Below, in pieces: positions 7,176 through 18,395 of a stretch of DNA of 64,000 bases (positions are counted from its first letter, which is position 1; each line of letters starts with the position of its first letter). The notes under the pieces were generated by a model. That model made no database searches. It was not told the origin of the DNA and saw only the letters and a program-made list of their open reading frames with translations. The position numbers were made by a program, and so were the translations under genes. The stretch comes from Sphingomonas endophytica (GTDB taxonomy: Bacteria; Pseudomonadota; Alphaproteobacteria; Sphingomonadales; Sphingomonadaceae), in assembly GCF_014199415.1 (NCBI RefSeq), contig NZ_JACIJN010000003.1, forward strand, positions 62,001 to 126,000. The letters are read 5' to 3'.

Positions 7176-8513
7176 ATGGCGCATTCCTCCTCCCCCGCTC
7201 CGTTCACCGTCCCCTCGCCCGCGCGGCTGGCAGGACGGATCCGCGTTCCCGGCGACAAGTCGATCAGCCATCGCTCGCTGATGCTGTCCGCGCTGGCGGT
7301 CGGCGAAAGCCGCGTCGAGGGGCTGCTGGAGGGCGAGGACGTGCTCGCCACCGCCGCGGCGATGCGCGCGATGGGCGCGACGATCGAGCGTGGCGACGAC
7401 GCGATCTGGCGTATCCACGGCGTCGGGGTCGGCGGGCTGCTCCAGCCGAGGCAGGCGCTGGAGATGGGCAATTCGGGCACCTCGACGCGGCTGCTGATGG
7501 GCTTGGTCGCGAGCCATCCGATCACCGCGACCTTCACCGGCGACGCCTCGCTGTCGTCGCGCCCGATGGCGCGCGTGACGGTGCCGCTGGCGCAGATGGG
7601 CGCGTCGATCGAGGCGTCGCCGGGGACGAAGCTGCCGCTGATGGTGCGCGGGGCGTGCCCCGCGGTGCCGATCGAATATGAGCTGCCGGTCGCCTCGGCG
7701 CAGGTGAAGTCGGCGGTGCTGCTCGCCGCACTCAACACGCCGGGGATCACGCGCGTCATCGAGCCGGTGCCGACGCGCGATCACAGCGAGCGAATGCTGG
7801 CCGGGTTCGGCGCACAGCTGACCGTCGAACAGGGGCCGCGCGGGCGGGTGATCTCGCTGACCGGCGAGGCGGAACTGAAGCCGCAGTCGATCGTGGTGCC
7901 GGGCGACCCCTCCTCCGCCGCCTTCTGGATGGTCGGCGCCTCGATCGTGCCGGGCAGCGACGTGCTGATCGAGAATGTCGGGCTCAACCCGACGCGCGCC
8001 GGGCTGCTCACCGCGCTGCGCATGATGGGGGCGGACATCACCGAGCTCGACGCGCGCGTGGTCGGCGGTGAGCCGGTCGCCGATCTTCGCGTCCGCCATG
8101 CAACGCTCGCCGGGATCGTCGTGCCGCACGATCTCGCACCGTCGATGATCGACGAATATCCGGCGCTGTTCGTCGCCGCTGCCTTCGCCGAGGGCGCGAC
8201 GGTCGCGCGCGGGGCGGAGGAGCTGCGCGTCAAGGAGAGCGACCGGATCGCAGCGATGCGCGCCGCGCTGTCGGCCAACGGGGTCGCGACCGACGAACAT
8301 GAGGACGGGCTGACCGTATATGGCTCTGGCGGCGAGAAGATCGCGGGCGGCGGCACGGTCGCGACCAAGCTGGATCACCGGATCGCGATGAGCATGACCG
8401 TCGCGGGGCTGCACGCGCGCGATGCGGTGACGATCGACGATGTCGCGCCGGTCGCGACCAGCTATCCGGCCTTTTATCAGCAGCTCGCGCAATTGTCGGA
8501 GGACGGCGCATGA
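7176..8513 (+). CDS. aroA: 3-phosphoshikimate 1-carboxyvinyltransferase (EPSP synthase)
   Basis: The sixth step of the shikimate pathway: it joins shikimate 3-phosphate and phosphoenolpyruvate. The protein has 445 residues. Key motifs are PGDKSISHR (about 25-33), the glycine-containing NSGTSTRLLMG (about 98-108), SRPM (about 129-132) and KESDRI (about 352-357). The motif around residue 100 is NSGTSTR rather than the NAGTAMR of enterobacterial enzymes, as in the class II-type EPSP synthases. The stop overlaps the cmk start (ATGA), so the two are translationally coupled. Confidence 0.96.
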   Translation: MAHSSSPAPFTVPSPARLAGRIRVPGDKSISHRSLMLSALAVGESRVEGLLEGEDVLATAAAMRAMGATIERGDDAIWRIHGVGVGGLLQPRQALEMGNSGTSTRLLMGLVASHPITATFTGDASLSSRPMARVTVPLAQMGASIEASPGTKLPLMVRGACPAVPIEYELPVASAQVKSAVLLAALNTPGITRVIEPVPTRDHSERMLAGFGAQLTVEQGPRGRVISLTGEAELKPQSIVVPGDPSSAAFWMVGASIVPGSDVLIENVGLNPTRAGLLTALRMMGADITELDARVVGGEPVADLRVRHATLAGIVVPHDLAPSMIDEYPALFVAAAFAEGATVARGAEELRVKESDRIAAMRAALSANGVATDEHEDGLTVYGSGGEKIAGGGTVATKLDHRIAMSMTVAGLHARDAVTIDDVAPVATSYPAFYQQLAQLSEDGA

Positions 8514-9133
8514 TCATCGCGGTCGATGGCCCCGCCGCATCGGGCAAGGGCACGATCGCCCGCGCGCTCGCCCGCCACTATGGCATTCCGCATCTCGATA
8601 CGGGGCTGTTGTATCGCGCGGTGGCGACGCAGGTGACGCGGCTCGATCTCGATCCCGCGATCGAGGCGGATGCGGTCGCTGCGTGCGACTTCGACGATCA
8701 GTTGCTCGCGGAGCCGATGCTGCGCGACGATGCCACCGGGCAGGCCGCCTCGATCGTCTCGGCGCATCCGCTGGTACGCGCCGCGCTGCTCCAGCGGCAG
8801 CGGCGGTTCGCACACCAGCCCGGCGGCGCGGTGCTCGACGGCCGCGACATCGGCACGGTGATCGCGCCAGACGCCGACGCCAAATTGTTCATACGCGCCA
8901 CCCCGACCATCCGCGCGCGGCGGCGCCATGACGAGCTCCAGAAGCGGGGCAGTGCGATCAATTACGACCAGGTGCTGGCCGATATTCGGACGCGCGATGA
9001 TCGCGACAGCTCCCGCTCCACCGCGCCGCTGGTGGCGGCGGACGATGCGATGGAGCTGGATACGAGCTTTCTGTCGATCGACGCCGCCGTGTCGCGCGCG
9101 ATCGCGCTGGTGGAGGCGAGGGTGCAAGGCTGA
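8510..9133 (+). CDS. cmk: Cytidylate kinase
   Basis: This kinase phosphorylates CMP and dCMP with ATP in the cytoplasm. The protein has 207 residues. The P-loop AVDGPAASGKGTIARALA occupies about residues 4-21, and DGRDIGTVIAPDADAKLF (about 107-124) is the family signature. It overlaps aroA by four bases. In many alphaproteobacteria rpsA follows directly; here a minus-strand toxin-antitoxin pair lies between. Confidence 0.95.
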   Translation: MIIAVDGPAASGKGTIARALARHYGIPHLDTGLLYRAVATQVTRLDLDPAIEADAVAACDFDDQLLAEPMLRDDATGQAASIVSAHPLVRAALLQRQRRFAHQPGGAVLDGRDIGTVIAPDADAKLFIRATPTIRARRRHDELQKRGSAINYDQVLADIRTRDDRDSSRSTAPLVAADDAMELDTSFLSIDAAVSRAIALVEARVQG

Positions 9134-9424
9134 TTAGGCGTTGTGCTGCCAGTCCTCTCGGGCGTGGCGGATGCGGAGAACCTCAATGCCGTTATCACGA
9201 ACGCCATAGACGATTAAATGCGCGCGATATGGGTAAGCTCTAACCGGCGGCTCGAGTTCATGTCGCAATCGAGCGGCGTGCGGAAACTGGCTCAGAAACT
9301 CTACCGTTCGCCAGAATCCCGCTGCATAATTATCCGCCTGTTCGGCACCATATCGCTCCACCCCGCTAAGATAGATCGCCTCGAAATCGAGTGATGCCCT
9401 ACGCCTAAGTCTGAACCGAGACAG
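9134..9424 (-). CDS. ParE-family toxin (RelE/ParE superfamily)
   Basis: About 96 residues with the ParE pattern: SLDFEAIYLSGVERYGAEQA near the N-terminus, then YRAHLIVYGVRDNGIEVLRIRH near the C-terminus, the core strands of the RelE/ParE fold. ParE toxins poison DNA gyrase; other members cut mRNA, so the target is inferred. No ATG, GTG or TTG lies between the antitoxin end and the conserved region. A CTG at 9424 preceded by GGAGG six bases upstream is the best start. It overlaps the antitoxin 3' end by about 20 bases. The stop is one base past the convergent cmk stop. Confidence 0.85.
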   Translation of the reverse strand: MSRFRLRRRASLDFEAIYLSGVERYGAEQADNYAAGFWRTVEFLSQFPHAARLRHELEPPVRAYPYRAHLIVYGVRDNGIEVLRIRHAREDWQHNA

Positions 9425-9668
9425 CGGCCGCCTCCATTGCCTTGGCGCGTACGTCCGCCATAATCTCGTCCACTGACCGTGGATCGATCCCACTCGCCCG
9501 CGCTTCATCCACCAACCGCTGCATGTTCGCGATCTTCTCCGCACGCACCTGTTCGCGGCGGATCAGGTCGCGCACGACGTCGCTGGAATTGCTGTAGCGG
9601 CCGGTCGCCGCCTGCTGCTCGACCCAGTCCTTCATGGCATCGGGGAGCGAGATGTTCATCGTGGCCAT
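9405..9668 (-). CDS. ParD-family antitoxin (ribbon-helix-helix)
   Basis: The 87-residue product from ATG 9668 begins MATMNISLPDAMKDWVEQ, a ribbon-helix-helix DNA-binding N-terminus of the ParD/CopG type that would dimerise and repress its own promoter. The C-terminal half (MQRLVDEARASGIDP onward) is charged and probably wraps the toxin. It precedes the ParE-like gene on the same strand and overlaps it. The pair sits inside the conserved cmk-rpsA interval, which suggests later insertion. Confidence 0.87.
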   Translation of the reverse strand: MATMNISLPDAMKDWVEQQAATGRYSNSSDVVRDLIRREQVRAEKIANMQRLVDEARASGIDPRSVDEIMADVRAKAMEAAAVSVQT

Positions 9669-9937
9669 ATCGCCAAGATGCCGGTGGTTGGCAAAGATTG
9701 TCAACGCTTGCTTGCCGGGCGCTTTTCGGCTAGGGCGCGGCGGTCCGGCGGGCTGTGGCTCGCGGAGGCGCGGCGCGATGGCTTGCCCCTCGCGCCTTTT
9801 CGCACATCCGCGAATAGCCCCCGCCGCTCCCCAGATCGAACGGATGTCGCGCACGGCACGGGGCCGGTGCGACAGTGATGGCCAAGACCGGCGGAACCAA
9901 CCGCCTGGCCGGAAAACGACATAGGACAGTTTCTTTT

Positions 9938-11644
<1,707 letters not shown>

Positions 11645-11667
11645 GCAGACCGCCTTCTGGCGAACAT

Positions 11668-11703
11668 GGGGGGATCGGCCGCTGGCCGGTCCCCCTTTTT
11701 CTT
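11668..11703 (+). terminator. Rho-independent terminator of rpsA
   Basis: Stem GGGGGATCGGCC/GGCCGGTCCCCC with a three-base loop is followed by a run of T residues. It starts 23 bases after the rpsA stop. Confidence 0.93.
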
Positions 11704-11823
11704 TGACTGACAATAAGGTGACCCACTTTGCGCAATCGATGCCAGATCGGTGCTACCGATGGGTCAAACTTACATGTATCAGGCCGCGGTGACGTTAATC
11801 CCAGCCCGAAGGAACCGCGGACG

Positions 11824-12105
11824 ATGATACGGTCGGAGTTGGTGCAGGCATTGTTGAAGGACAATCCCAGCCTGTCCCAGCGCGATGTCGAGGCGATTGT
11901 CTCGACCTTCTTTGATGAAATCACCCAGCGCCTCGCGGCGAACGGCCGGGTCGAATTGCGCGGTTTCGGAGCATTCTCCACGCGCGCGCGCGACGCGCGC
12001 GTCGGCCGCAATCCGCGCACCGGCGAAACCGTCGAGGTCGACGCCAAGCGCGTGCCGTTCTTCAAACCCGGCAAGGAAATGCGCCAGCGCCTCAACGTCG
12101 CCTGA
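11824..12105 (+). CDS. ihfB: Integration host factor subunit beta
   Basis: IHF-beta pairs with IHF-alpha to bind and sharply bend DNA. The 93-residue protein starts [15 protein letters not shown]. It contains the DNA-binding arm [27 protein letters not shown] (given here as the family landmark, residues about 60-86). GAAGGAA upstream of ATG 11824 is a fair ribosome site. Its position after rpsA is conserved across proteobacteria. Confidence 0.95.
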   Translation: MIRSELVQALLKDNPSLSQRDVEAIVSTFFDEITQRLAANGRVELRGFGAFSTRARDARVGRNPRTGETVEVDAKRVPFFKPGKEMRQRLNVA

Positions 12106-12164
12106 CGCCGCGTGCTGCAACGGCTTGACGCGGCGCGCCGCAACGGCTTCGTGGCCGCTGATGC

Positions 12165-12248
12165 GCGGGCGTGGCGGAATCGGTAGACGCTGGGGACTTA
12201 AAATCCTCTGCCATTGGCGTGCGGGTTCGAGTCCCGCCGCCCGCACCA
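12165..12248 (+). tRNA. tRNA-Leu (anticodon TAA)
   Basis: Acceptor GCGGGCG pairs with CGCCCGC. The anticodon loop CTTAAAA reads TAA. A long variable arm, as in class II tRNAs, and an encoded CCA are present. The transcript is followed immediately by the reading frame of a solute-binding protein. Confidence 0.96.
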
Positions 12249-12292
12249 GCATCGTCCGGCTGGCGATCGGCACCCTTCTCGCCTTGTCCGCG

Positions 12293-13705
12293 ATGGCGTG
12301 CGGACGACGCGCCGATGTCGGACCGGTGGTGGTCAGCGTCATCGGTAGCGAGCCGCACGTCGCAGAACGTGACCGCACCGACCTGTCCACCCCCGACCGC
12401 TTGCTGACCGACTCACTTGCCGAAGGGCTGGTCCGCTTCGATGCGGTCGGGCAGATCGAGGCGGGGATCGCCGAGCGCTGGATCGTCATCGACGACGGGC
12501 GCAGCTACATATTCCGTCTGCGCAATGCCGTGTGGGCCGATGGTGCGCCGGTGCGCGCGCGCGAGATCGTCCCGCTGCTCCGTCGCCAGCTCGCCCGCAC
12601 CGCCAGAAACCGCATCGAACCGTATCTGACCGCGGTCGCCTCGGTGGTCGAGATGACACCCGAGGTGATCGAGATCGAACTCGCGCGACCGCGTCCCGAT
12701 CTGCTCAAATTGTTCGCACAGCCGGAACTGGCGCTGGTGCGCGGCGGCGCGGCGGGCGGTGCCGGGCCGTTCCGGCGCCGCGACGGCGCGCGCGACGGCA
12801 TCCTGCTGACCCCGGCGCTCGACCCCGATCGCGACCCCGAGGAAGAGCGCCCGACCCCCGAGCAGAACGTGCTGTTGCGCGGCGAGCGAGCGGCGACGGC
12901 GATCCTGCGCTTCGTCGAACGCCATTCCGATCTCGTCACCGGCGGCACGCTCGACGACTGGCCGGTGCTGCAAGCCGCCAACCCGGCGCCCGCGAACGTC
13001 CGCATCGATCCCGCCGCCGGGCTGTTCGGGCTGGCGATCGTCCGCCGCGACGGTTTTCTGTCCGATCCCGACAATCGCGGCGCGATCGCGCAGGCGGTGG
13101 ACCGTGCCGACCTGACCGGCAGCATCGCGGCCGACTGGCCGGCGCGCGAGACGATCCTGCCCGAACAGCTCGACTCGGGGGCGCCGCCGATGGTCCCGAC
13201 CTGGGCGACCCTGCCCCCCGAGCAACGTCCCGCCGCCGCCCGCGCGCGCGTGGCCGCCTGGCGTGCGACGCATGGCAGCGCGCCGGTGCTAAGGCTGGCG
13301 CTGCCCGGCGGTCCCGGCGGCACGCTGCTGTGGGGACATCTGGCGCGCGATCTCTACGCGATCGGCGTCCGGCCGGTGCGGGTCGCGCAGGACGACGCCG
13401 ACGCCGATCTGCGGCTGGTCGATCTGGTCGCACCCTATGACAATGCGCGCTGGTATCTCGCCGAGGCGTGCGTCGCCTGCTCGGTGGAGGCGCGGGGCGC
13501 GATCGAGGCGGCACGGCTGGCCGACACGCTGCCGCAGCGCGCCGCGGCAGCGGCGCTCGCCGACCGCTTGCTGACGCAGGACGTCGCGTTCGTCCCGCTC
13601 TCGCGGCCGTTCCGCTGGTCGCTGGTCGCGCTGCGGTTGCGGCAATGGCAGCCGAACCCCCGCGCCTGGCACCCATTGAACCGGCTGCGCACCGACCCCA
13701 ATTGA
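12293..13705 (+). CDS. ABC transporter solute-binding protein, family 5 (start uncertain)
   Basis: The protein resembles extracellular solute-binding proteins of the peptide/nickel type (SBP_bac_5). It has LADGLVRFDAVGQIEAG-like N-terminal sequence, then WADGAPVRAREIVP (the 'DG.P..A.D' signature) at about 80-93. A hydrophobic stretch (RLAIGTLLALSAMAC) just before and across the ATG looks like a lipoprotein signal with Cys at codon 12299. Yet the only ATG that would include it is at 12161, inside and before the tRNA-Leu gene. CTG 12260 or TTG 12284 are other candidates. No permease or ATPase genes are nearby, so the substrate is unknown. Confidence 0.72.
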   Translation: MACGRRADVGPVVVSVIGSEPHVAERDRTDLSTPDRLLTDSLAEGLVRFDAVGQIEAGIAERWIVIDDGRSYIFRLRNAVWADGAPVRAREIVPLLRRQLARTARNRIEPYLTAVASVVEMTPEVIEIELARPRPDLLKLFAQPELALVRGGAAGGAGPFRRRDGARDGILLTPALDPDRDPEEERPTPEQNVLLRGERAATAILRFVERHSDLVTGGTLDDWPVLQAANPAPANVRIDPAAGLFGLAIVRRDGFLSDPDNRGAIAQAVDRADLTGSIAADWPARETILPEQLDSGAPPMVPTWATLPPEQRPAAARARVAAWRATHGSAPVLRLALPGGPGGTLLWGHLARDLYAIGVRPVRVAQDDADADLRLVDLVAPYDNARWYLAEACVACSVEARGAIEAARLADTLPQRAAAAALADRLLTQDVAFVPLSRPFRWSLVALRLRQWQPNPRAWHPLNRLRTDPN

Positions 13706-13711
13706 TTGTCC

Positions 13712-14134
13712 ATGAACGCGCGTCCCACGCCGCTGAACGCCGGCCTCTTCGCCGGCCTGCCCGTCGGCACCGATCCCGCCGCGGTACGCCGCCGCGTCGA
13801 GGCGGTCGAGCGCTTGCTGGAAGGGCTGTATGTCATTCCCGGGCTCAACCGGCGGGTCGGGCTGGATGCGATCGTCGGCCTCGTGCCCGTGGTCGGCGAC
13901 CTGCTGGCCGGCGCGATGGGAATGTGGCTGGTCTGGGAGGCGCGCAACCTCGGCATGGGGCGGCTGGCGCTGTTCGGGATGACCGCGCGGGTCGGATTCG
14001 ACACGGTCCTGGGCATGGTGCCGCTCGTCGGCGATGCCGCCGACTTCTTCTATCGATCGAACACCCGCAACCTCAAGCGGATCAAGAAGCATCTCGATCG
14101 CCACCATCCCGCGACGGTGACGCTGGAACGCTAG
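13712..14134 (+). CDS. DUF4112 domain protein
   Basis: About 140 residues. The DUF4112 core is visible: GLYVIPGLNRRVGLDAIVGLVPVVGDLLAGAMGMW (beginning near residue 42; only the landmark is given), then FDTVLGMVPLVGDAADFFYRSN. Two or three hydrophobic segments suggest a small membrane-associated protein. Function is unknown. The ATG at 13712 is preferred to a TTG at 13706. It begins six bases after the solute-binding protein gene. Confidence 0.85.
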   Translation: MNARPTPLNAGLFAGLPVGTDPAAVRRRVEAVERLLEGLYVIPGLNRRVGLDAIVGLVPVVGDLLAGAMGMWLVWEARNLGMGRLALFGMTARVGFDTVLGMVPLVGDAADFFYRSNTRNLKRIKKHLDRHHPATVTLER

Positions 14135-14215
14135 AGCCTGATCCAGCAAGGCTGGATCAGCGGCGGCGCCGGCCCGTGCCCACGTAAGTGGATCGAACCC
14201 TAGCGAAGGGAGGTG

Positions 14216-15310
14216 TCAACCGGTTGTGGGCGTGAACACCGTTCCGCCCGGCAGCGCCCGCGACACGCCGGTGGTGCCGGGAAAGCTGATCGGCAGTCCG
14301 GCCAGCGTCCGCACCGCCATATAGGCGAACCCCTCCGCCTCCAGACCGTCGCCGTGCCAGCCGAGCGCGTCCACCGGCTCGGGCAGCAGGCCGGTTCGGT
14401 CTGCGATCATGCACACCATCGTCGGATTGTGGCGCCCGCCGCCTGCCACCAGCAAGCGCCGGGGTGCGACCGGCAGCAGCGTCAGCGCCTGTGCGACGCT
14501 TGCCGCGGTGAAGGCGGTCAGCGTCGCCGCGCCATCCGCCGCCGACAGGCCGCGCGCGGGCTGGACGGTAAAGTCGTTGCGATCGAGCGACTTGGGGTAA
14601 GGCGCATCGAAGAACGGATGGTCGAGCATCGCGGTGAGCACCGTCTCGTCGACCCGGCCCGCCGCGGCGAGCGCGCCATCCTTGTCAAAACGTGCGCCGC
14701 TCTCCTGCTCCACCCAGCTGTCGATCAGTCCATTGGCCGGGCCGGTGTCGAAGGCGGCGATCGCCTCGCCGTTCTCGATCAGCGTGATATTGGCGACGCC
14801 GCCGAGGTTGAGGATCGCCACGGCGCCGTCCAGCACGGCGGCGAGCGCCGCATGATAGATCGGGAGCAATGGCGCGCCCTGCCCGCCCGCCGCGACATCG
14901 GCGCTCCGGAAATCGGCGACCGTGCGGATCCCGGTGACATCGGCGAGCACCTGCCCGTCGCCGATCTGCCACGTCCAGCGCCGGTCGGGGCGATGCGCGA
15001 CCGTCTGGCCATGAAAGCCGATCACGCCGATCTCGTCCGGCGTCGCGCCGGCATCGCGCAACAGCTTCTGCACCGCCATCGCATGGGTGCGCGTGATCAG
15101 CGCCGCGGCCTCGACGAGCGGCGGGCTGGCGCGCGGGCGCGGATAGGTGAGCGCGAGCGCGGTCGCCGCCGCGAGTTGCGCACGCGCGACGTCCGAATAA
15201 GGCTCGCCGCGAAAGGCGACGTGGCGGACCGCGCGCTGGCCATCGGTCTCGATCAGCGCCGCGTCGATCCCGTCGAGCGACGTTCCCGACATCAATCCGA
15301 TCGCCAGCAT
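14216..15310 (-). CDS. anmK: Anhydro-N-acetylmuramic acid kinase
   Basis: AnmK phosphorylates and opens 1,6-anhydro-MurNAc released from peptidoglycan, feeding it back to MurNAc-6-phosphate. The 364-residue protein begins [20 protein letters not shown], the ATP-binding signature. [11 protein letters not shown] (about 90-100) and NLGGVANIT (about 165-173) are further family motifs. It diverges from rimO, with a shared 96-base promoter region. Peptidoglycan recycling fits with the two YkuD genes 10 kb away, though no link is implied. Confidence 0.95.
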   Translation of the reverse strand: MLAIGLMSGTSLDGIDAALIETDGQRAVRHVAFRGEPYSDVARAQLAAATALALTYPRPRASPPLVEAAALITRTHAMAVQKLLRDAGATPDEIGVIGFHGQTVAHRPDRRWTWQIGDGQVLADVTGIRTVADFRSADVAAGGQGAPLLPIYHAALAAVLDGAVAILNLGGVANITLIENGEAIAAFDTGPANGLIDSWVEQESGARFDKDGALAAAGRVDETVLTAMLDHPFFDAPYPKSLDRNDFTVQPARGLSAADGAATLTAFTAASVAQALTLLPVAPRRLLVAGGGRHNPTMVCMIADRTGLLPEPVDALGWHGDGLEAEGFAYMAVRTLAGLPISFPGTTGVSRALPGGTVFTPTTG

Positions 15311-15406
15311 ATACGCGCCCTTTCCGTCCTCTACCCCGACGTTGCTATCGCGCGCGTCGCCGCCACTGGCAAATCGCGTCGTCCCGCATTATGTGCGGAC
15401 AATCCC

Positions 15407-16747
15407 ATGGCAACGCAAATCCCCTCACCGCCCCGCGTGGGCATGGTCTCGCTCGGCTGTCCCAAGAATCTGGTCGACAGCGAACGGATCCTGACGCAGC
15501 TCCGCGCCGACGGCTATCAGATGTCGGCCGATTATGCAGGCGCCGACGTGGTGCTGGTCAACACCTGCGGGTTTCTCGACTCGGCGAAGGAAGAATCGCT
15601 GGAGGCGATCGGCGAGGCGATCGCCGAGAACGGCCGCGTCATCGTCACCGGCTGCATGGGGAAGGAAGCCGAGGCGATCCGCTCGCGCTTCCCCGACGTG
15701 CTGGCGATCACCGGGGCGCATGAATATGAGCAGGTGGTCGAGGCGGTTCACGCCGCCGCCCCCGCATCGCTGAGCCCGTTCGTCGACCTGATCCCCGATG
15801 CCGGGCTGAAGCTGACCCCGCGTCACTACAGCTATCTGAAGATCTCGGAGGGCTGCAACCACCGTTGCTCCTTCTGCATCATCCCGAGCCTGCGCGGCGA
15901 TCTGGTCAGCCGTCGCCCCGACGCGATCCTGCGCGAGGCCGAGAAGCTGGTCGCGGCGGGCACCAGGGAATTGCTGGTGATCAGCCAGGACACGTCGGCA
16001 TACGGCATCGACATTCGTGACCAGTCGCGCCTGTGGAAAGGCGCGGAGGTCCGCCCGCACATGACCGATCTCGCGCGCGAGCTGGGCAAAATCGCGCCGT
16101 GGGTGCGGCTGCATTACGTCTATCCCTATCCGCACGTCGATCAGGTGATCCCGCTAATGGCGGAGGGCCTGGTGCTGCCCTATCTCGACATTCCGTTCCA
16201 GCACGCCGCGCCCGCGGTGCTGCGCCGGATGAAGCGCCCTGCCAACGATGCCAAGGTGCTCGGGCGGATCAAGGGGTGGCGGGAAATCTGCCCCGATATC
16301 GCGATCCGCTCGACCTTCGTGGTCGGCTTCCCCGGCGAGACCGAGCAGGACTTCCAGTATTTGCTCGATTGGCTCGATGAGGCGCAGCTCGACCGGGTCG
16401 GCGCGTTCCGGTTCGAGCCGGTCGAGGGGGCGTCGGCCAACGCGCTGCCCGATCCGGTGCCTGAGGCGGTCAAGGAAGAACGCTACGCCCGGATTATGGA
16501 GAAGACCGCCGCGATCTCCGCCGCGAAGCTCGCCGCCAAGGTCGGGCGGACGCTGGCGGTGATCGTCGACGCGGTCGACACCGTGAGCGGTGGCGCATCC
16601 GGACGGTCGATGGCCGACGCACCGGAAATCGACGGCGAGGTCCACCTCCGTGACGCCGGGCATCTCGCGCCCGGCGATATCCTCCCGGTCGTGATCGAGG
16701 ACGCCGACGAACACGATCTGTTCGGCGTGCCCGCAGCGCGCGTCTGA
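15407..16747 (+). CDS. rimO: Ribosomal protein S12 methylthiotransferase
   Basis: RimO is a radical-SAM enzyme that adds a methylthio group to an aspartate of ribosomal protein S12. The 446-residue protein has an N-terminal UPF0004 domain ([15 protein letters not shown], about 12-26; [13 protein letters not shown]). The radical-SAM motif is [11 protein letters not shown] (about 148-158). A C-terminal TRAM domain ends [15 protein letters not shown]. The start at 15407 follows from the family N-terminus; the open frame upstream is the shadow of anmK. Confidence 0.96.
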   Translation: MATQIPSPPRVGMVSLGCPKNLVDSERILTQLRADGYQMSADYAGADVVLVNTCGFLDSAKEESLEAIGEAIAENGRVIVTGCMGKEAEAIRSRFPDVLAITGAHEYEQVVEAVHAAAPASLSPFVDLIPDAGLKLTPRHYSYLKISEGCNHRCSFCIIPSLRGDLVSRRPDAILREAEKLVAAGTRELLVISQDTSAYGIDIRDQSRLWKGAEVRPHMTDLARELGKIAPWVRLHYVYPYPHVDQVIPLMAEGLVLPYLDIPFQHAAPAVLRRMKRPANDAKVLGRIKGWREICPDIAIRSTFVVGFPGETEQDFQYLLDWLDEAQLDRVGAFRFEPVEGASANALPDPVPEAVKEERYARIMEKTAAISAAKLAAKVGRTLAVIVDAVDTVSGGASGRSMADAPEIDGEVHLRDAGHLAPGDILPVVIEDADEHDLFGVPAARV

Positions 16748-16831
16748 CCGGGATCCTGCCGAAATAAGCGGTTTTCATACCGTTAGTTAACCTGGCGCTT
16801 CTACATCGGACCGACCATCGATGGAGACGTC

Positions 16832-17857
16832 ATGCCGCGCCGAATCCGGTCCTTGCTGTCATTGCTGAGCACCGAGGTGGCGGCGCATGCTGATCGCTCC
16901 GAGGCGATCGCCGGGCAGACCCGGCTGCTCGCGCTCAACGCCGCGATCGAGGCGGCGCGCTCCGGCGAGGCAGGCCGCGGGTTCGGCGTGGTGGCTCAGG
17001 AAGTGAAGACGCTCGCCGCGCAGGCCAGCCTGTCCTCCCGCGCCTTTCGCGAGGATCTGCTCGGGCGACTGCACCAGGGAAGCGAGATCGCCGCCGATCT
17101 GGTCCGCGATCTGGAAGGTGGACGGCTGGGCGAGCTGGCGCAGTCGATCGCCGACGCCTTGTCGCGCACCCTGTTCGACCGGACCATCGACGTGCGCGTG
17201 CTGGCGAGCGACCATGCGGTGCGCGAAAGCCTGTTGCTGCCCGGCGACGCGCGTGCCGAGGCGCGCGCGCTGGAGCGGATGCGGTCGCTACTGGGCTTCT
17301 CGCCCTATTTCCTCAACGCTTTCGTTGTCGCCGCTGACGGGCAGGTCGGTGTCTGCGCGCACGACAATGCCACGATCCGTACCGTCCGCTTCGATAACTA
17401 CACGCAATTCCGCAACGTCATGGACGGGTCGCTGCCGAATGGCTGGGCGACCGACGAGGTTTGGGCCAATCCATGGTCGCACGACCGCAAGGTGTTGATC
17501 TTCGTCGCGCCGGTGGTGGTCGAGGGCGTGAGGGTTGGGGTCTGCTATCTCGAATATGATTTCGAGGGCCAGGTGGCGCAGTTGATCGGCATCATGAACC
17601 GCTCCTCGCAGCGCGCGACGATCTCGATCGTCGACCCGCACGGCCGGGTGGTCGCGACGACGGGAACGCGTCGCTTCCACGAGCAGCACCCGCATGTCGT
17701 CGACGCGCCAGGCGGGCGGGTACAATCGCTCGACCGGCTGGTGGTGGCGCAGGCCTCGGTGCCGAGCGACCATGGCGTCGCGGGGCTGAACTTCCGGTGC
17801 GTCATCGAGGATCATCTCGCCTCGGACAGCGACATCCTCGCCGCGATGGCCGCCTGA
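16832..17857 (+). CDS. Soluble chemoreceptor-like protein, MCP hairpin before a Cache-like domain
   Basis: The 341-residue protein has no signal peptide or membrane helix. Residues about 25-60 are a canonical chemoreceptor tip ([20 protein letters not shown], then [10 protein letters not shown]), the part that contacts CheA and CheW. It is preceded by only some 25 residues and followed by a short helix. The remaining 220 residues resemble a PDC/Cache-type sensor fold ([20 protein letters not shown] onward; [20 protein letters not shown]). The order is thus reversed compared with standard receptors and the signalling coiled coil is much shortened. Ribosome site GGAGACGTC-ATG. Ligand and partners are unknown. 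Confidence 0.82.
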   Translation: MPRRIRSLLSLLSTEVAAHADRSEAIAGQTRLLALNAAIEAARSGEAGRGFGVVAQEVKTLAAQASLSSRAFREDLLGRLHQGSEIAADLVRDLEGGRLGELAQSIADALSRTLFDRTIDVRVLASDHAVRESLLLPGDARAEARALERMRSLLGFSPYFLNAFVVAADGQVGVCAHDNATIRTVRFDNYTQFRNVMDGSLPNGWATDEVWANPWSHDRKVLIFVAPVVVEGVRVGVCYLEYDFEGQVAQLIGIMNRSSQRATISIVDPHGRVVATTGTRRFHEQHPHVVDAPGGRVQSLDRLVVAQASVPSDHGVAGLNFRCVIEDHLASDSDILAAMAA

Positions 17858-17891
17858 CCGGCCGATCGTCACACGCGCCCGACGGGCCTCC

Positions 17892-18395
17892 TCAGGTCGC
17901 GGGCGGCGGATCGAGCACCCGCGCCGCCAGCGATCGCAGCACGCGCGCCTCGCCTTCATCGAGCGCCGCGCGCGGGTTCCGACTCGACGCACATACCACG
18001 CCGAGCACGTGACCCGCGGCGTCGACGATCGGTGCCGCGACGAAAAACCGGATCAGGCCGACCCGCACGAACGGATTCGACCGGAACGTCCCATCGGCGA
18101 TCGTGTCGGGAACGCAAAACACGCGGTCGGGCGTGACGATCGCATGCGCCGACATCGACCGCGCGCGCTCGTATCGACCGAGCTGTCCGCCCGACGAAGC
18201 GATCACGATCTGCAAATCGTCGACGATCAGCGCCACCCCGGCCCAGTCGGCCCGCACCGCCTTCCGCGCCGCCTGCGCCAGCGCCGTCAGCGCGGGATCG
18301 TTGGTGCGGTCGAGCAGCCCGGATGCGCGCACCGCCAGATTTCGGGCATATTCGTCGTTGGGAATGGGCGCCGGAGCATAAAAAGTCACCGACAC
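17892..18395 (-). CDS. GAF domain protein
   Basis: A 167-residue cytosolic protein made of one GAF-like domain. LTALAQAARKAVRADWAGVALIVDD is the first helix-strand, VFCVPDTIADGTF the middle and FFVAAPIVDAAGHVLGVVCA the typical last strands. There is no attached kinase or cyclase domain. GAF domains bind small ligands or chromophores; the ligand cannot be told. The start is GTG at 18395. It converges with the chemoreceptor-like gene, 34 bases apart, so a functional link is possible but unproven. Confidence 0.83.
   Translation of the reverse strand: MSVTFYAPAPIPNDEYARNLAVRASGLLDRTNDPALTALAQAARKAVRADWAGVALIVDDLQIVIASSGGQLGRYERARSMSAHAIVTPDRVFCVPDTIADGTFRSNPFVRVGLIRFFVAAPIVDAAGHVLGVVCASSRNPRAALDEGEARVLRSLAARVLDPPPAT

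Noticed and set aside
9669..9854. Upstream extension of the antitoxin frame
   Set aside because: ATG 9668 gives the ribbon-helix-helix N-terminus; the extension has no homology-like features.
14213..15406. N-terminal extension of the rimO frame
   Set aside because: It is antisense to anmK, and rimO's family N-terminus begins at 15407.
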